A DNA stretch of 36,102 nucleotides. Source: Chitinophagaceae bacterium. GTDB lineage: Bacteria; Bacteroidota; Bacteroidia; Chitinophagales; Chitinophagaceae. The notes under the pieces are model-generated. The model searched no databases and had not been told where the DNA came from. It saw only the letters and a list, made by a program, of their open reading frames with translations. Position numbers and translations under genes: made by a program. The stretch spans positions 5,001 through 41,102 of the forward strand of contig CANCRO010000016.1 in the NCBI GenBank assembly GCA_947380605.1, written 5' to 3'. Below, one piece after another: positions 9,358-17,744 of the stretch (position 1 is the stretch's first letter; every line of letters starts with the position of its first letter).

Positions 9358-9405
9358 AGCTTTCATTTTATTAATAGATTAATAATGATTGTCTTATTGA
9401 AAGCT
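9358..9405. repeat. Nested inverted repeat between upp and the PorP/SprF gene
   Basis: The outer arms AGCTTTCA (9358-9365) and TGAAAGCT (9398-9405) enclose a perfect palindrome, TTATTAAT-AG-ATTAATAA (9368-9385). It may be the 3' end structure of the upp transcript or an operator for the downstream gene. There is no T tract. Confidence 0.4.
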
Positions 9406-9512
9406 AAACGAACAGGAAGTAATTTTTATAAAATAATAGACCGAACTTGCAGTGGTGAGTTGCGATTAAAATTCACCTATTATTGCATGAAAATTTATTT
9501 AGTATCATTTAA

Positions 9513-10517
9513 ATGAAGAGAAAATTAATCATATTAACTGGGGCTTTGCTACTTTTCTTTTTTGTAAAAGGGCAGGATCCTCATTTTTCTCAATTTTTTG
9601 CCTCTCCACTTTCTCTAAACCCTGCATTTACGGGTAAATTTGATGGAGATATAAGAATGACTGCCATTCATCGTGATCAATGGCCTTCTATACCCAAAGC
9701 CTATGTAACTACTGGAGCTTCTGCTGATTTCAATTTGTTAAAAAATAAAATTGGTGAAGGTGATGTTTTTGGAATTGGATTTTCTGCTTTAAGTGATCAG
9801 AGTGCAGACGCGGCGTTAAAGCTTAATTATGGTTCATTGTCGCTAAGTTACCATAAGTCGCTTGATGAGAATGGGTATAACACCTTGGGAGCAGGTTTTC
9901 AGACTACCTATAGCAGCACGATGCTTGACTTCAATAAATTAACTTTTGAAGACCAATTAACTCAAAATGGTTTTACTGGATCAACAGCAGAAAGATTAAA
10001 TAATGGAGATACTCATAATTACCTAGATGTAAATGCTGGTATTTTGTATTCTGGATCAAGTACAGGTTCGGATAATTATTATTTGGGCGCCTCCATCTAT
10101 CACATCAATAGGCCCAATCTCAGCTTCATAGACAAAGTATGGAATCTATCTTCTAGGGTAACTATCCATGGAGGTTACTCCTTTCCATTGAACGACCAAT
10201 TGTCTCTCAATGCCTCTTTAATTCACCAGATACAAAATAATGCCAATGAAACATTAGCGGGTGCTGCAATATCTGCTAATTTAAATGGCGATTCTGATCA
10301 GCCTAGCAGTGTCTATTTTGGCACCTGGATACGAATGAATGATGCACTGATACCCTATGTAGGAATTGAAGTAAAGGGACTAAGAATTGGTGCTAGTTAC
10401 GATATTAATTCATCGAGTCTTAAAGCAGCTACTGTAAGTAGAGGAGGCTCCGAATTTTCCTTAATTTACATTAAGAAATCTAGTCAAATAAAAAGTATTC
10501 CTTGTCCAAAATTTTAA
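9513..10517 (+). CDS. PorP/SprF family type IX secretion outer-membrane protein
   Basis: This 334-residue protein has a signal peptide (residues 1-20, ending FVKGQ). The diagnostic family opening follows: DPHFSQFFASPLSLNPAFTG, then GDIRMTAIHRDQWPSI. The rest is alternating amphipathic beta strands (LSLSYHKSL, YNTLGAGFQTTYSS, VTIHGGYSFPL), fitting an outer-membrane beta barrel. PorP/SprF proteins work with type IX secretion, often for one specific large secreted partner encoded next to them. No giant adhesin or OmpA-like PorE gene lies beside this one, so it is an isolated member. The name follows the family; whether it serves the core machinery or a particular cargo cannot be told. Confidence 0.9.
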   Translation: MKRKLIILTGALLLFFFVKGQDPHFSQFFASPLSLNPAFTGKFDGDIRMTAIHRDQWPSIPKAYVTTGASADFNLLKNKIGEGDVFGIGFSALSDQSADAALKLNYGSLSLSYHKSLDENGYNTLGAGFQTTYSSTMLDFNKLTFEDQLTQNGFTGSTAERLNNGDTHNYLDVNAGILYSGSSTGSDNYYLGASIYHINRPNLSFIDKVWNLSSRVTIHGGYSFPLNDQLSLNASLIHQIQNNANETLAGAAISANLNGDSDQPSSVYFGTWIRMNDALIPYVGIEVKGLRIGASYDINSSSLKAATVSRGGSEFSLIYIKKSSQIKSIPCPKF

Positions 10518-10721
10518 ACGATTGGGGGATTTGCGCTCATACTGTTTAGGATTTAATGCACCAAATCGTTAATTATTTCAACTAAATTGCAGTATAGCAT
10601 CTCAACCCATTAGGCTTTTCAATTGAATAATTTATTGTTTGCCAGTTAAATAAATATAAAAAACACGAAAGCTTTCTATTTGCTCTATTCATAATTAACA
10701 GAAAAAAGCTTTGCTATCCAT

Positions 10722-11477
10722 ATGTTAAAAGATATTATTACAGCCTTTCAGTCTTATTACCAGGCGCATTTGTTTATCAATAAGCATCGGCTTTGGAAAT
10801 GGATTTTGATACCTGGAATTATCTATTCCTTGTTATTTGGATTGGGTATTTACTTATTTTGGATAAGCAGTGGAAATGCAATTGACCTTCTCTTTTCATT
10901 AACCGGCTTAAAAAAATGGATGCTTACGCTAGAAGAAAGCTGGCTTAAGTTTCTTTTTATTTTTGGGCAGGTAATTCTTCAATTGGTATTAATGTTATTC
11001 TACTTTTCTTTATTCAAATATATATTTCTAATTATCGGTTCGCCTGTTTTCTCCTACCTGAGTGAAAAGACAGGAGCCATTATGGAAAACAAAGAATTTC
11101 CATTTAGTTTCAGTCAATTAATGAAGGATATTGCTAGAAGCGTAAAATTGATATTACGCAATTCATTATGGCAAACCGTCTATATTTTATCTATATTAAT
11201 TTTATCATTCATTCCTTTTATTGGGTGGTTTACCCCATTTTTTGCTATATTAATTGAGGCGTATTATCTAGGATTTTCAATGCTCGATTATAGCTGCGAA
11301 AGAAATAAATTGTCCGCTTCGCAAAGCATTGCATTTATCAGCGAACATAAAGGATTAGCGATTGGAAATGGAATCGTATTTTACTTAATGCACCTCATAG
11401 TAGGCGTTGGCTGGGTATTAGCCCCTAGCTATTCAGTTATTGCAGCTACTATTAGTTTGTATAAAACTCGGCAATAA
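10722..11477 (+). CDS. EI24 domain integral membrane protein
   Basis: This 251-residue multi-spanning protein belongs to the EI24/CysZ-like family (PF07264). The N-terminal pattern FQSYYQAHLFINKHRLWKWI is typical of the family. It leads into hydrophobic segments at about 25-47, 75-110, 140-160, 165-185 and 215-240. CysZ in proteobacteria is a sulfate transporter, but the Bacteroidota members are not characterised and no sulfur gene is nearby. The gene stands 89 bases before the methyltransferase on the same strand; co-transcription is possible but unproven. Confidence 0.85.
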   Translation: MLKDIITAFQSYYQAHLFINKHRLWKWILIPGIIYSLLFGLGIYLFWISSGNAIDLLFSLTGLKKWMLTLEESWLKFLFIFGQVILQLVLMLFYFSLFKYIFLIIGSPVFSYLSEKTGAIMENKEFPFSFSQLMKDIARSVKLILRNSLWQTVYILSILILSFIPFIGWFTPFFAILIEAYYLGFSMLDYSCERNKLSASQSIAFISEHKGLAIGNGIVFYLMHLIVGVGWVLAPSYSVIAATISLYKTRQ

Positions 11478-11565
11478 ATTAGTAATCTAGGTAAACCATT
11501 GGCAAAACAAGCTCTCCTTTCATCGAAATATTCAATGATCTACTTCTCATTAAAAGAATCTCACT

Positions 11566-12264
11566 ATGAGTAAAGTTTATTTAGTGCCCTCAGTATTAGA
11601 TGAGTTAGCAACTCAAACGATTCCAACTTATTTAATCGATGCCGTAAAAGATTGCCAGGTGATTTTTGCAGAAAATGAACGCACCACCCGACGATTTTTA
11701 AAAAGTATTTGCAAGGATATTGTAATTGATAATTTTGAATGGTTTACTATTCACAAAGCCGAGGAAGAACAAAAAATAAGCTTCCGACAAAAAATAAAAG
11801 AAGGTAAAAATATTGCAATTATTAGCGAAGCTGGATGCCCTGGAATTGCTGATCCTGGACAAATACTGATTGAACTTGCACAACAATTAAATATTACTGT
11901 AAAACCCCTGGTAGGACCAAGTTCAATTCTTTTGGCATTAATGGCGAGTGGAATGAACGGGCAGCAATTTGAATTTGTAGGATATCTTCCCATTGATAAC
12001 AACGAACGAATAAAAACTATCAAGGAAATGGAAACTACATCAGCCAAAAAAAATAGTACAGAAATATTTATTGAAACTCCTTACAGAAATAATCAATTAA
12101 TAGAAACCTTATTAAAAACTTGTAAGGCTACTACAAGAATATGCATTGCTGCAGAGCTCACGAGTATAAATGAATTTGTTAAAACGAAAACAGTAGCTGA
12201 TTGGCAAAAAGAAAAAATCGACTTTCATAAAAAGCCAGTCATATTTTTATTACAAGCCGGATAG
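11566..12264 (+). CDS. SAM-dependent methyltransferase, tetrapyrrole-methylase fold (RsmI-like)
   Basis: This 232-residue protein has the tetrapyrrole methylase layout seen in RsmI (16S rRNA C1402 2'-O-methyltransferase): VIFAENERTTRRFLKSI, then ISEAGCPGIADPGQILIELA (the SAM-site region), and PLVGPSSILLALMASGMNGQQFEFVGYLP. FIETPYRNNQLIE and CIAAELTSINEFVKT complete the match. The N-terminus (VYLVPSVLDELATQTIP) lacks the TPIGNLxD motif of true RsmI, so it is a divergent relative common in Bacteroidota. Whether it modifies the same nucleotide is unknown. Its stop is 4 bases from the stop of the convergent small protein gene. Confidence 0.85.
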   Translation: MSKVYLVPSVLDELATQTIPTYLIDAVKDCQVIFAENERTTRRFLKSICKDIVIDNFEWFTIHKAEEEQKISFRQKIKEGKNIAIISEAGCPGIADPGQILIELAQQLNITVKPLVGPSSILLALMASGMNGQQFEFVGYLPIDNNERIKTIKEMETTSAKKNSTEIFIETPYRNNQLIETLLKTCKATTRICIAAELTSINEFVKTKTVADWQKEKIDFHKKPVIFLLQAG

Positions 12265-12268
12265 CTTT

Positions 12269-12691
12269 TTATTTTGAATTGGATTGGTCGATTACCCCAT
12301 CTACTAAATATTCGCTATCGCCTCTCCAACAAAGGGAATGATTCTTTTGTACATAATGCAATTTCACTTGCTTTCCCTCAAAGTTTTGCAGAACATTCGC
12401 AATACTATCATTCGGTACTGAAAAATAAAATTTTTCTGAGGCTAATGCTACACTGGTAGAAGAAACAATACTGCTTAATACTAGCTCGCCTTCATAGGTT
12501 TTAAAGAGATTCCCTCTCAAAGATAATTTTTGAATTAAACCAGTGCGATATCCTTCACTAAATGTAAAATAGTATTTCCAATACCCATAGATTGACAATC
12601 CAATGAGTAAACAAAAAAATAGGGAATACATGAATTTTTTATAGCCAGGCATTTTTCTTTTGGGGGTATTAATTCGCGTACTTTCTTCCAT
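12269..12691 (-). CDS. Small membrane-anchored conserved protein of unknown function
   Basis: The longest frame begins at a TTG (12700), but ATG at 12691 gives the more natural 140-residue protein MEESTRINTPKRK. One transmembrane helix lies at about residues 20-41 (FMYSLFFCLLIGLSIYGYW). The remainder is a small beta-rich domain: FSEGYRTGLIQKLSLRGNLFKTYEGEL, ASEKFYFSV and KQVKLHYVQK, CWRGDSEYLVDGV. I recognise it as a conserved Bacteroidota family that databases have sometimes labelled 6-phosphogluconate dehydrogenase. Nothing in the sequence supports that enzyme: there is no Rossmann motif and it is far too short. It starts 22 bases after the M28 peptidase stop, so it is likely co-transcribed. 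Confidence 0.75.
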   Translation of the reverse strand: MEESTRINTPKRKMPGYKKFMYSLFFCLLIGLSIYGYWKYYFTFSEGYRTGLIQKLSLRGNLFKTYEGELVLSSIVSSTSVALASEKFYFSVPNDSIANVLQNFEGKQVKLHYVQKNHSLCWRGDSEYLVDGVIDQSNSK

Positions 12692-12713
12692 AACAGACAA
12701 ATTGAGTCCTTGA

Positions 12714-14087
12714 TTATAATCCGTACTTGTCCACCAAATAGATAAGACCAGCCATATTTAAAGCGCCCATATGCAGTTCTCTTCGGCTTACATTTTCAAA
12801 AATATCTATTGAAGCATGATGAACATCAAAGTAACGTTGACTGTCTGGTCTGAGTCCTGCCAATGCTGCACCAGTAACTTTTAAAGGACCGACATCAGCT
12901 CCACTTCCAGCGGCTGAAAAATCATACACTCCATAAGGATAAAATAAATTTTTCCATTCCTTAATCTTATTAATTTGCTCTTCTTTCATTTCAAGAGAAA
13001 ATCCTCGGGGGGTAAAACCACCTGCATCGCTTTCCAAAGCAAAAAAATGATTCTCCTTATTTAATAAAGCCAGTTCAAGATATTTGTCACCTCCCCTTCC
13101 TCCATTTTCTTCGTTCATAAACATTACCGCACGGATAGTTCTTTTTGGACGAATACCCGTAGCCTTAAAAACTCTAATTACCTCAATGCTCTGCACACAT
13201 CCAGCGCCATCATCCTGTGCACCCTCTGCAAGATCCCAACTATCTAAATGACCGCCAACAGTAATAATTTCCTTTGGCAGGATGCTCCCCCTAATTTCTC
13301 CGACTACATTAAATGATGGTGCATCAGGCAACATAGTACAAGTGTTTTTAAAATAAGCAGTCAGTGTTTGATTATTGGCTAATTGCTTGGTTAACCAAAT
13401 GGCATTATTAGTACTAATGGCAACAGCAGGTATTTTAGGAAAAGAATCATTATAAATGGTAACGCCTGTATGTGGATAGTCGTCGAAATTACTTGCCAAA
13501 GAACGAACCATTACTCCTACAGCTCCATAACTTGCAGCTAAAGATGGTCCAGCAGTTCTAGAACGACCACTCTCTCCATAGGCATTAAAAGTAGCTATAT
13601 AGGTAGGGTTCATTTCGAAATTAAAGAAAACAATTTTTCCTTGTATACCCTTTTTACCCAATTGACTTAATTGTTCAAAATTATTAACTTGAACTATTGA
13701 AGCATTTATTCCCTTCAATCCTGTACCTTCTGAATTACCAAGTGAGCAAAGATTTAACGGGTATTTAGATCCATTAGGAAGATTAATATAGCCTACTTCT
13801 TTAACTCCCCTAACCCAATGAGGGACCATACATGGCTGCAGGTAAACCGTATCTGCTCCTGCATCTCGTAACATTTTGGCGGTAGCCTCTACTGCTTTTT
13901 GAGCTTGTGCTGATCCACTTAATCTTGGGCCAATTTTTTTACATATCTGCCGTAGATTTTCATACGCCGTTCCATGAATCAATACATTATCAGCAATTTT
14001 TTTGAATGCGATTGAATCTTCTTTTTGGGCAGTAGCAACCAAACTAAGTAAGGAAGCAAATACTAGAATGACTGTTTTTTGTATCAT
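12714..14087 (-). CDS. Secreted M28 family metallopeptidase (carboxypeptidase Q-like)
   Basis: This 457-residue protein has a signal peptide at 1-20 (ending VATAQ). A protease-associated-type region fills the first half (ASYGAVGVMVRSL, IPAVAISTNNAIWL), followed by the M28 zinc-peptidase core. Visible ligands are GGHLDSWDLAEGAQDDGAG (His near residue 282 and the bridging Asp), MNEENGGRGG (catalytic Glu near 324), ESDAGGF and the final HHASIDIFE (His near 422). It probably acts as an aminopeptidase or dipeptidase in the periplasm or outside the cell. It heads a two-gene unit with the small membrane protein and is divergent from bshA. A TAAATTTG promoter box is at 14105-14112. Confidence 0.92.
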   Translation of the reverse strand: MIQKTVILVFASLLSLVATAQKEDSIAFKKIADNVLIHGTAYENLRQICKKIGPRLSGSAQAQKAVEATAKMLRDAGADTVYLQPCMVPHWVRGVKEVGYINLPNGSKYPLNLCSLGNSEGTGLKGINASIVQVNNFEQLSQLGKKGIQGKIVFFNFEMNPTYIATFNAYGESGRSRTAGPSLAASYGAVGVMVRSLASNFDDYPHTGVTIYNDSFPKIPAVAISTNNAIWLTKQLANNQTLTAYFKNTCTMLPDAPSFNVVGEIRGSILPKEIITVGGHLDSWDLAEGAQDDGAGCVQSIEVIRVFKATGIRPKRTIRAVMFMNEENGGRGGDKYLELALLNKENHFFALESDAGGFTPRGFSLEMKEEQINKIKEWKNLFYPYGVYDFSAAGSGADVGPLKVTGAALAGLRPDSQRYFDVHHASIDIFENVSRRELHMGALNMAGLIYLVDKYGL

Positions 14088-14104
14088 AATTGAAATTAAG
14101 TTAA

Positions 14105-14112
14105 CAAATTTA
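14105..14112 (-). promoter_or_regulatory. Putative M28 peptidase -7 box (TAAATTTG)
   Basis: Exact TAnnTTTG match on the minus strand, 17 bases before the ATG at 14087. It predicts a leader of about 12 bases. No -33 TTG at normal spacing. Confidence 0.45.
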
Positions 14113-14173
14113 GTGTTTCAAATGTAATATATAATTAAAGATATCGACCATAATAAATCGGTAAATTGCAACA

Positions 14174-14240
14174 GTTTTCATCGGCTATCTAAATCAACTA
14201 CTCTAATTAGTAGAGTAAGTTGATCGATTCAAATGAAAAC
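14174..14240. repeat. Nested inverted repeat upstream of bshA
   Basis: The inner stem pairs 14193-14204 (ATCAACTACTCT) with 14212-14224 (AGAGTA-A-GTTGAT) across a 7-base loop: 12 bp with one bulged A. An outer 8-bp pair, GTTTTCAT (14174-14181) and ATGAAAAC (14233-14240), encloses it. It lies in the 221-base divergent spacer between the M28 peptidase and bshA, 68 bases before the bshA start. It could be an operator or a structured 5' leader. Confidence 0.55.
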
Positions 14241-14308
14241 ATTCCTGAAAAGCCTTTGAACTTTACATTAAGGCTGCTTCATGATCAACATTACATAAAA
14301 TAAATTGT

Positions 14309-15430
14309 ATGAACATAGCCATTGTATGTTATCCCACCTTTGGGGGAAGTGGAGTACTAGCAACAGAATTAGGAAAAGCCCTTGCTGATAAAGGACACCA
14401 GATTCACTTTATTACTTACCAACAACCAGTAAGGTTAAGTCATTTTCATGGCAATATTTTTTATCACGAAGTAAGGGTTCCCACCTATCCCCTATTTGAT
14501 TATCCTCCCTACGAAACTGCGCTGTCTAGTATGATGGTGGATGTAATTACCAATAATCATATTCAATTACTTCATGTACATTACGCAATACCACATGCTT
14601 CTGCTGCCTATATAGCCAAACAAATTTTAGCCAAACAAGGTATTCAAATTCCTGTAATAACCACTTTACATGGCACTGATATAACCTTAGTAGGCAGGGA
14701 TAAAACCTATCGCCCAGTAGTTACCTTTTCGATGAATGAAAGCGATATCCTTACTGCAGTATCCGATAATCTCAAAGCTGAAACTTATAAAAATTTTGAT
14801 ATAGAAAAAGAAATTGAAGTGATTCACAATTTCGTAGACGTGACTCGATTTAATAAAAAACCTATCGACGAGTTTAAAAAATTAATTGCTCCAAATGGTG
14901 AAAAAATTATTGTTCATGCAAGTAATTTTAGAAAAATAAAACGGGTGGAGGATGTAGTAAAAACTTTTTTTCTGATCAATGAAAAAATTCCTGCTAAATT
15001 ATTGCTATTAGGTGATGGCCCCGAACGTTCCGCTGCAGAGGCAGAAGCAAGAAAAAGCCCCTTAGTGGATAATATTAAATTTTTAGGCAAGCAAGAACAA
15101 ATGGAAGATATTTTACCCGTAGCTGATCTTTTTTTACTGACCAGTGAGTATGAAAGCTTTGGTCTTGCTGCATTAGAAGCATTAGCTGCAGAAGTACCAG
15201 TAATATCTACTAACGCAGGTGGCTTACCCGAAATAATTATTAATGGCTATTGCGGCTTTATGAGTGAGATAGGAGATGTAGAAGATATGAGTAAAAATGC
15301 GCTACATATTTTACAGAATAAAGAAACGCATGATCTATTTAAAGCCAATGCACTAGTACAGGCTAAAAAGTTCGACATAGAAAATATAGTTCCAAAATAT
15401 GAAGAACTTTATCAGCGTTTAATTAAATAA
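14309..15430 (+). CDS. bshA: N-acetyl-alpha-D-glucosaminyl L-malate synthase (bacillithiol step 1)
   Basis: This 373-residue GT4 glycosyltransferase joins L-malate to UDP-GlcNAc in the first step of bacillithiol synthesis. The N-terminus IAIVCYPTFGGSGVLATELGKALADKGH is the BshA signature. HYAIPHASAAY and TTLHGTDITLVGRD follow, then the sugar-nucleotide half with HASNFRKIKR and ESFGLAALEALAAEVPVISTNAGGLPEI. Bacillithiol is a known low-molecular-weight thiol in Bacteroidota. bshB and bshC are not in the window. The stop codon directly abuts that of the convergent EnvC-like gene (no bases between). Confidence 0.95.
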   Translation: MNIAIVCYPTFGGSGVLATELGKALADKGHQIHFITYQQPVRLSHFHGNIFYHEVRVPTYPLFDYPPYETALSSMMVDVITNNHIQLLHVHYAIPHASAAYIAKQILAKQGIQIPVITTLHGTDITLVGRDKTYRPVVTFSMNESDILTAVSDNLKAETYKNFDIEKEIEVIHNFVDVTRFNKKPIDEFKKLIAPNGEKIIVHASNFRKIKRVEDVVKTFFLINEKIPAKLLLLGDGPERSAAEAEARKSPLVDNIKFLGKQEQMEDILPVADLFLLTSEYESFGLAALEALAAEVPVISTNAGGLPEIIINGYCGFMSEIGDVEDMSKNALHILQNKETHDLFKANALVQAKKFDIENIVPKYEELYQRLIK

Positions 15431-16771
15431 TTATCTACGTCTCAGCCAACCTTCTGGATTCAGATTACTTTTTTCATTACTTATAATAAGGTCAATCGAA
15501 CCAATTCCTTCGTCATTTGGAGCAACTTTTCCTACGATTTGTCCAGTACGAATATTCTGACCTCGAGCAAGATGCACACCCGATAAATTACTATAGGTGG
15601 AAAAATAAGCACCATGTTTAATGATCACCACTTGCATATTTTCAATATTAGTAACAGAAGAAACTTCTCCATCAAATAATGCTTTTACCGATGTGCCAAT
15701 TTCACTTCCAATGGTTATACCTGGATTGTCAACGGTCACACCAATATCGAGTTTTTGTGGACCAAATCGCATAATCATATAACCTTTATCTACTGGCCAA
15801 GGCAAAGCCCCTTTATTACTTATGAAATTTGCATTTAATTTCACCTCTTCATCATTTCCTAGTAAGATGCTTTCTTGTCTAACGCTAATGGGTAAAGCCT
15901 TTTCAGGTTTCAGCGGAACTGATTTTGCAACTGGAGTATTATTTCCTTTCGCTAAAGCTAATCTGTTTTTTTCTGCAGCCTTTTCATCCGCATCACGCTT
16001 TGTCTTTTCTTCTAATGCTTTAGCTAAGGCTTCTTTTCTTGCCATTTCTTGTGCCCTTTTAATAGCTGCTGCAATAGCATTACTCACTTTTTGCATTTGC
16101 TTTTTCTTAGCTGCAATCTGATTATTCAATTCCTTACCTTGTTCCTTCAGCTTTTTTACAATTTGATTTTTTTCTTGTTGCTGAACTTCTAATACAGACA
16201 ATTCTTTACTTTGAATTTGCAACACCTGCCCTTTCTTCACCTTATTTCCACTCATCTCTTCAATCCGTTGATTCAAGAGCACTTTTGTTCTCAATATATT
16301 ATCCCCTTGCAATTCTCGATAATTTCTATAACTCTTTAAGTAGGTAACCCTTTTAATCGCATCATTGAAACTAGATGCTGAAAATATAAAATTTAAAAAA
16401 TCGGAATTGCTCCTATTCTTATATGCATACAACATGCTTTTAGCGTACTCCTGTTTAAGGGTATCCAATAAAACTTGTAACCGATTGATATCTCGTTGTG
16501 ATTTATAAATTGAATTGTCAAGTAAATTAATATCCTTACTAATATTTTCAATGATATTTTCCTGCAAATTCAACTTACGATTGATGAGAGAAAGTTGCCC
16601 TAAACTTTCTTTAGTACTTTTATTATTTTTATCTAGTAACTCTTGTGTTTGCTCAATTTCCCTTTTTAATTCTAGTCTTTGTTTTTCCAACTCCTGTTGT
16701 GCAGTAGACTGAGCTAATAAAGAGTACCTTATAAAAAAAGAGAGCAGTAATAAAAAAAAGCTTTTAATCAT
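15431..16771 (-). CDS. EnvC-like murein hydrolase activator with degenerate LytM domain
   Basis: This 446-residue protein has a signal peptide (1-20, ending SLLAQS). A long coiled-coil region spans about 22-265, rich in Glu/Lys/Leu heptads, with a Lys/Ala/Glu-rich stretch (AIKRAQEMARKEALAKALEE). A C-terminal LytM/M23 fold occupies about 325-446 (WPVDKGYMIMRFG to WLRRR). The zinc ligands of active M23 enzymes are missing: the first His position reads DNPGITIG, the YxHL position reads YSNL, and the terminal HxH reads SIDLI. This matches EnvC, which activates amidases rather than cutting peptidoglycan. A role in cell separation is inferred. It lies downstream of dut and DUF4292 with a 113-base gap and its own TATTTTTG box. 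Confidence 0.88.
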   Translation of the reverse strand: MIKSFFLLLLSFFIRYSLLAQSTAQQELEKQRLELKREIEQTQELLDKNNKSTKESLGQLSLINRKLNLQENIIENISKDINLLDNSIYKSQRDINRLQVLLDTLKQEYAKSMLYAYKNRSNSDFLNFIFSASSFNDAIKRVTYLKSYRNYRELQGDNILRTKVLLNQRIEEMSGNKVKKGQVLQIQSKELSVLEVQQQEKNQIVKKLKEQGKELNNQIAAKKKQMQKVSNAIAAAIKRAQEMARKEALAKALEEKTKRDADEKAAEKNRLALAKGNNTPVAKSVPLKPEKALPISVRQESILLGNDEEVKLNANFISNKGALPWPVDKGYMIMRFGPQKLDIGVTVDNPGITIGSEIGTSVKALFDGEVSSVTNIENMQVVIIKHGAYFSTYSNLSGVHLARGQNIRTGQIVGKVAPNDEGIGSIDLIISNEKSNLNPEGWLRRR

Positions 16772-16792
16772 ATTCAGATTTTACAAGAATAA

Positions 16793-16800
16793 CAAAAATA
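16793..16800 (-). promoter_or_regulatory. Putative EnvC-like gene -7 box (TATTTTTG)
   Basis: Exact TAnnTTTG match on the minus strand, 21 bases before the ATG at 16771. No obvious -33 element. It suggests transcription independent of the DUF4292 gene. Confidence 0.4.
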
Positions 16801-16884
16801 AACAAACTGGTTGTTTTCATTTCACCTCAGAGCTTTAAAAGTTATAACCAATTTAAAGCATACCACTATTTACACCCTTCCCTT

Positions 16885-17727
16885 TTACTTTCGAGTATAA
16901 TTGGCGGGGATATTGAAAATAATTGACAACTCTTTATCAAATTGATACTGTTTGAAATTTAGTTGAACATCCAATTTATTTTTTTCTGAAACCGTTATTT
17001 CTCGAGAAGTGGAAAAATTAACTCCATTATTGTTTTCATAATCCCCATAAGTTATATCAGCCGTTCGGTTCCTAACAATATTAACATCATCCAATTTACT
17101 ATGAACTAATAAACGATCTGATTTGTTGAGCGTTAATAAGTGTTTAAAATATTGTCCGAGAGTTGCTAGTAATATTTTTGACTCCGTTTCTTTATAAGAA
17201 ATTACATTATCATCTAAAAAAATCGGATTGCCAATTAATAAATTTTGAAGTGTTTTAAAATCAAAAGGTATTTCAGTCACTTCTTGCAAAAAGTCAATCG
17301 ACCTCAATTTTACTTCCTTATTTATTTTATCCAAAACAATCACACTGTCTTTTTTTATTAGAATTCTAAATGCCTCTACATTAAAGACTGTTGCATAACC
17401 AGAAATCCAAATTAGGCTGTCTTTTATAGCACGGACATAAGCAGTTATATTGGGCTGCTTACCATTTACATCTTCGTATTCTACTTTTATTTTTGCAGAA
17501 AATGTCTTGAAGTCAATTTTTTTACTATGCACATCTTGCAAAGCATTTTTAATTACCAAAATTGAATCGTAGTTGACTGGTTGTGTAATATTTACTGAGG
17601 TACTATCTTTTTTATCTACGGCTGCCTGTATTTTTTTCGCGGTCTTACAACCCACAGAACTAAGTACCACCAGCAAAGTGAAAAGCAGCATTAGGAAATG
17701 AATGCTATTATTAGTTGGATATTTCAT
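16885..17727 (-). CDS. DUF4292 lipoprotein
   Basis: This 280-residue protein has a lipoprotein signal: a hydrophobic helix (residues 11-22) and lipobox SSVGC with Cys27. The mature part matches the DUF4292 family: FKTFSAKIKVEYEDVNGKQPNITAYVRAIKDSLIWISG, RILIKKDSVIVLDKINKEV, FDFKTLQNLLIGNPIF. It is beta-rich and LolA/LolB-like in character, so an envelope chaperone or lipoprotein-handling role is possible, but function is not established. It starts 18 bases after dut. The dut, DUF4292, EnvC-like order is one I recognise from other Bacteroidota. Confidence 0.88.
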   Translation of the reverse strand: MKYPTNNSIHFLMLLFTLLVVLSSVGCKTAKKIQAAVDKKDSTSVNITQPVNYDSILVIKNALQDVHSKKIDFKTFSAKIKVEYEDVNGKQPNITAYVRAIKDSLIWISGYATVFNVEAFRILIKKDSVIVLDKINKEVKLRSIDFLQEVTEIPFDFKTLQNLLIGNPIFLDDNVISYKETESKILLATLGQYFKHLLTLNKSDRLLVHSKLDDVNIVRNRTADITYGDYENNNGVNFSTSREITVSEKNKLDVQLNFKQYQFDKELSIIFNIPANYTRK

Positions 17728-17744
17728 TTTTACTTCTACTGAAT

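Noticed and set aside
10517-10570. AACGATT/AATCGTT inverted repeat after the PorP/SprF gene as a terminator
   Set aside because: Only 7 bp with a loop of about 40 bases and no T tract; AACGATT also occurs after other genes by chance.
10667-10676. GAAAGCTTTC palindrome before the EI24 gene
   Set aside because: Ten bases only, in AT-rich sequence, with no partner site; not enough to call an operator.
12269-12700. Label 6-phosphogluconate dehydrogenase for the small membrane protein
   Set aside because: It is about 140 residues with a membrane helix and no Rossmann motif, so it cannot be that enzyme.
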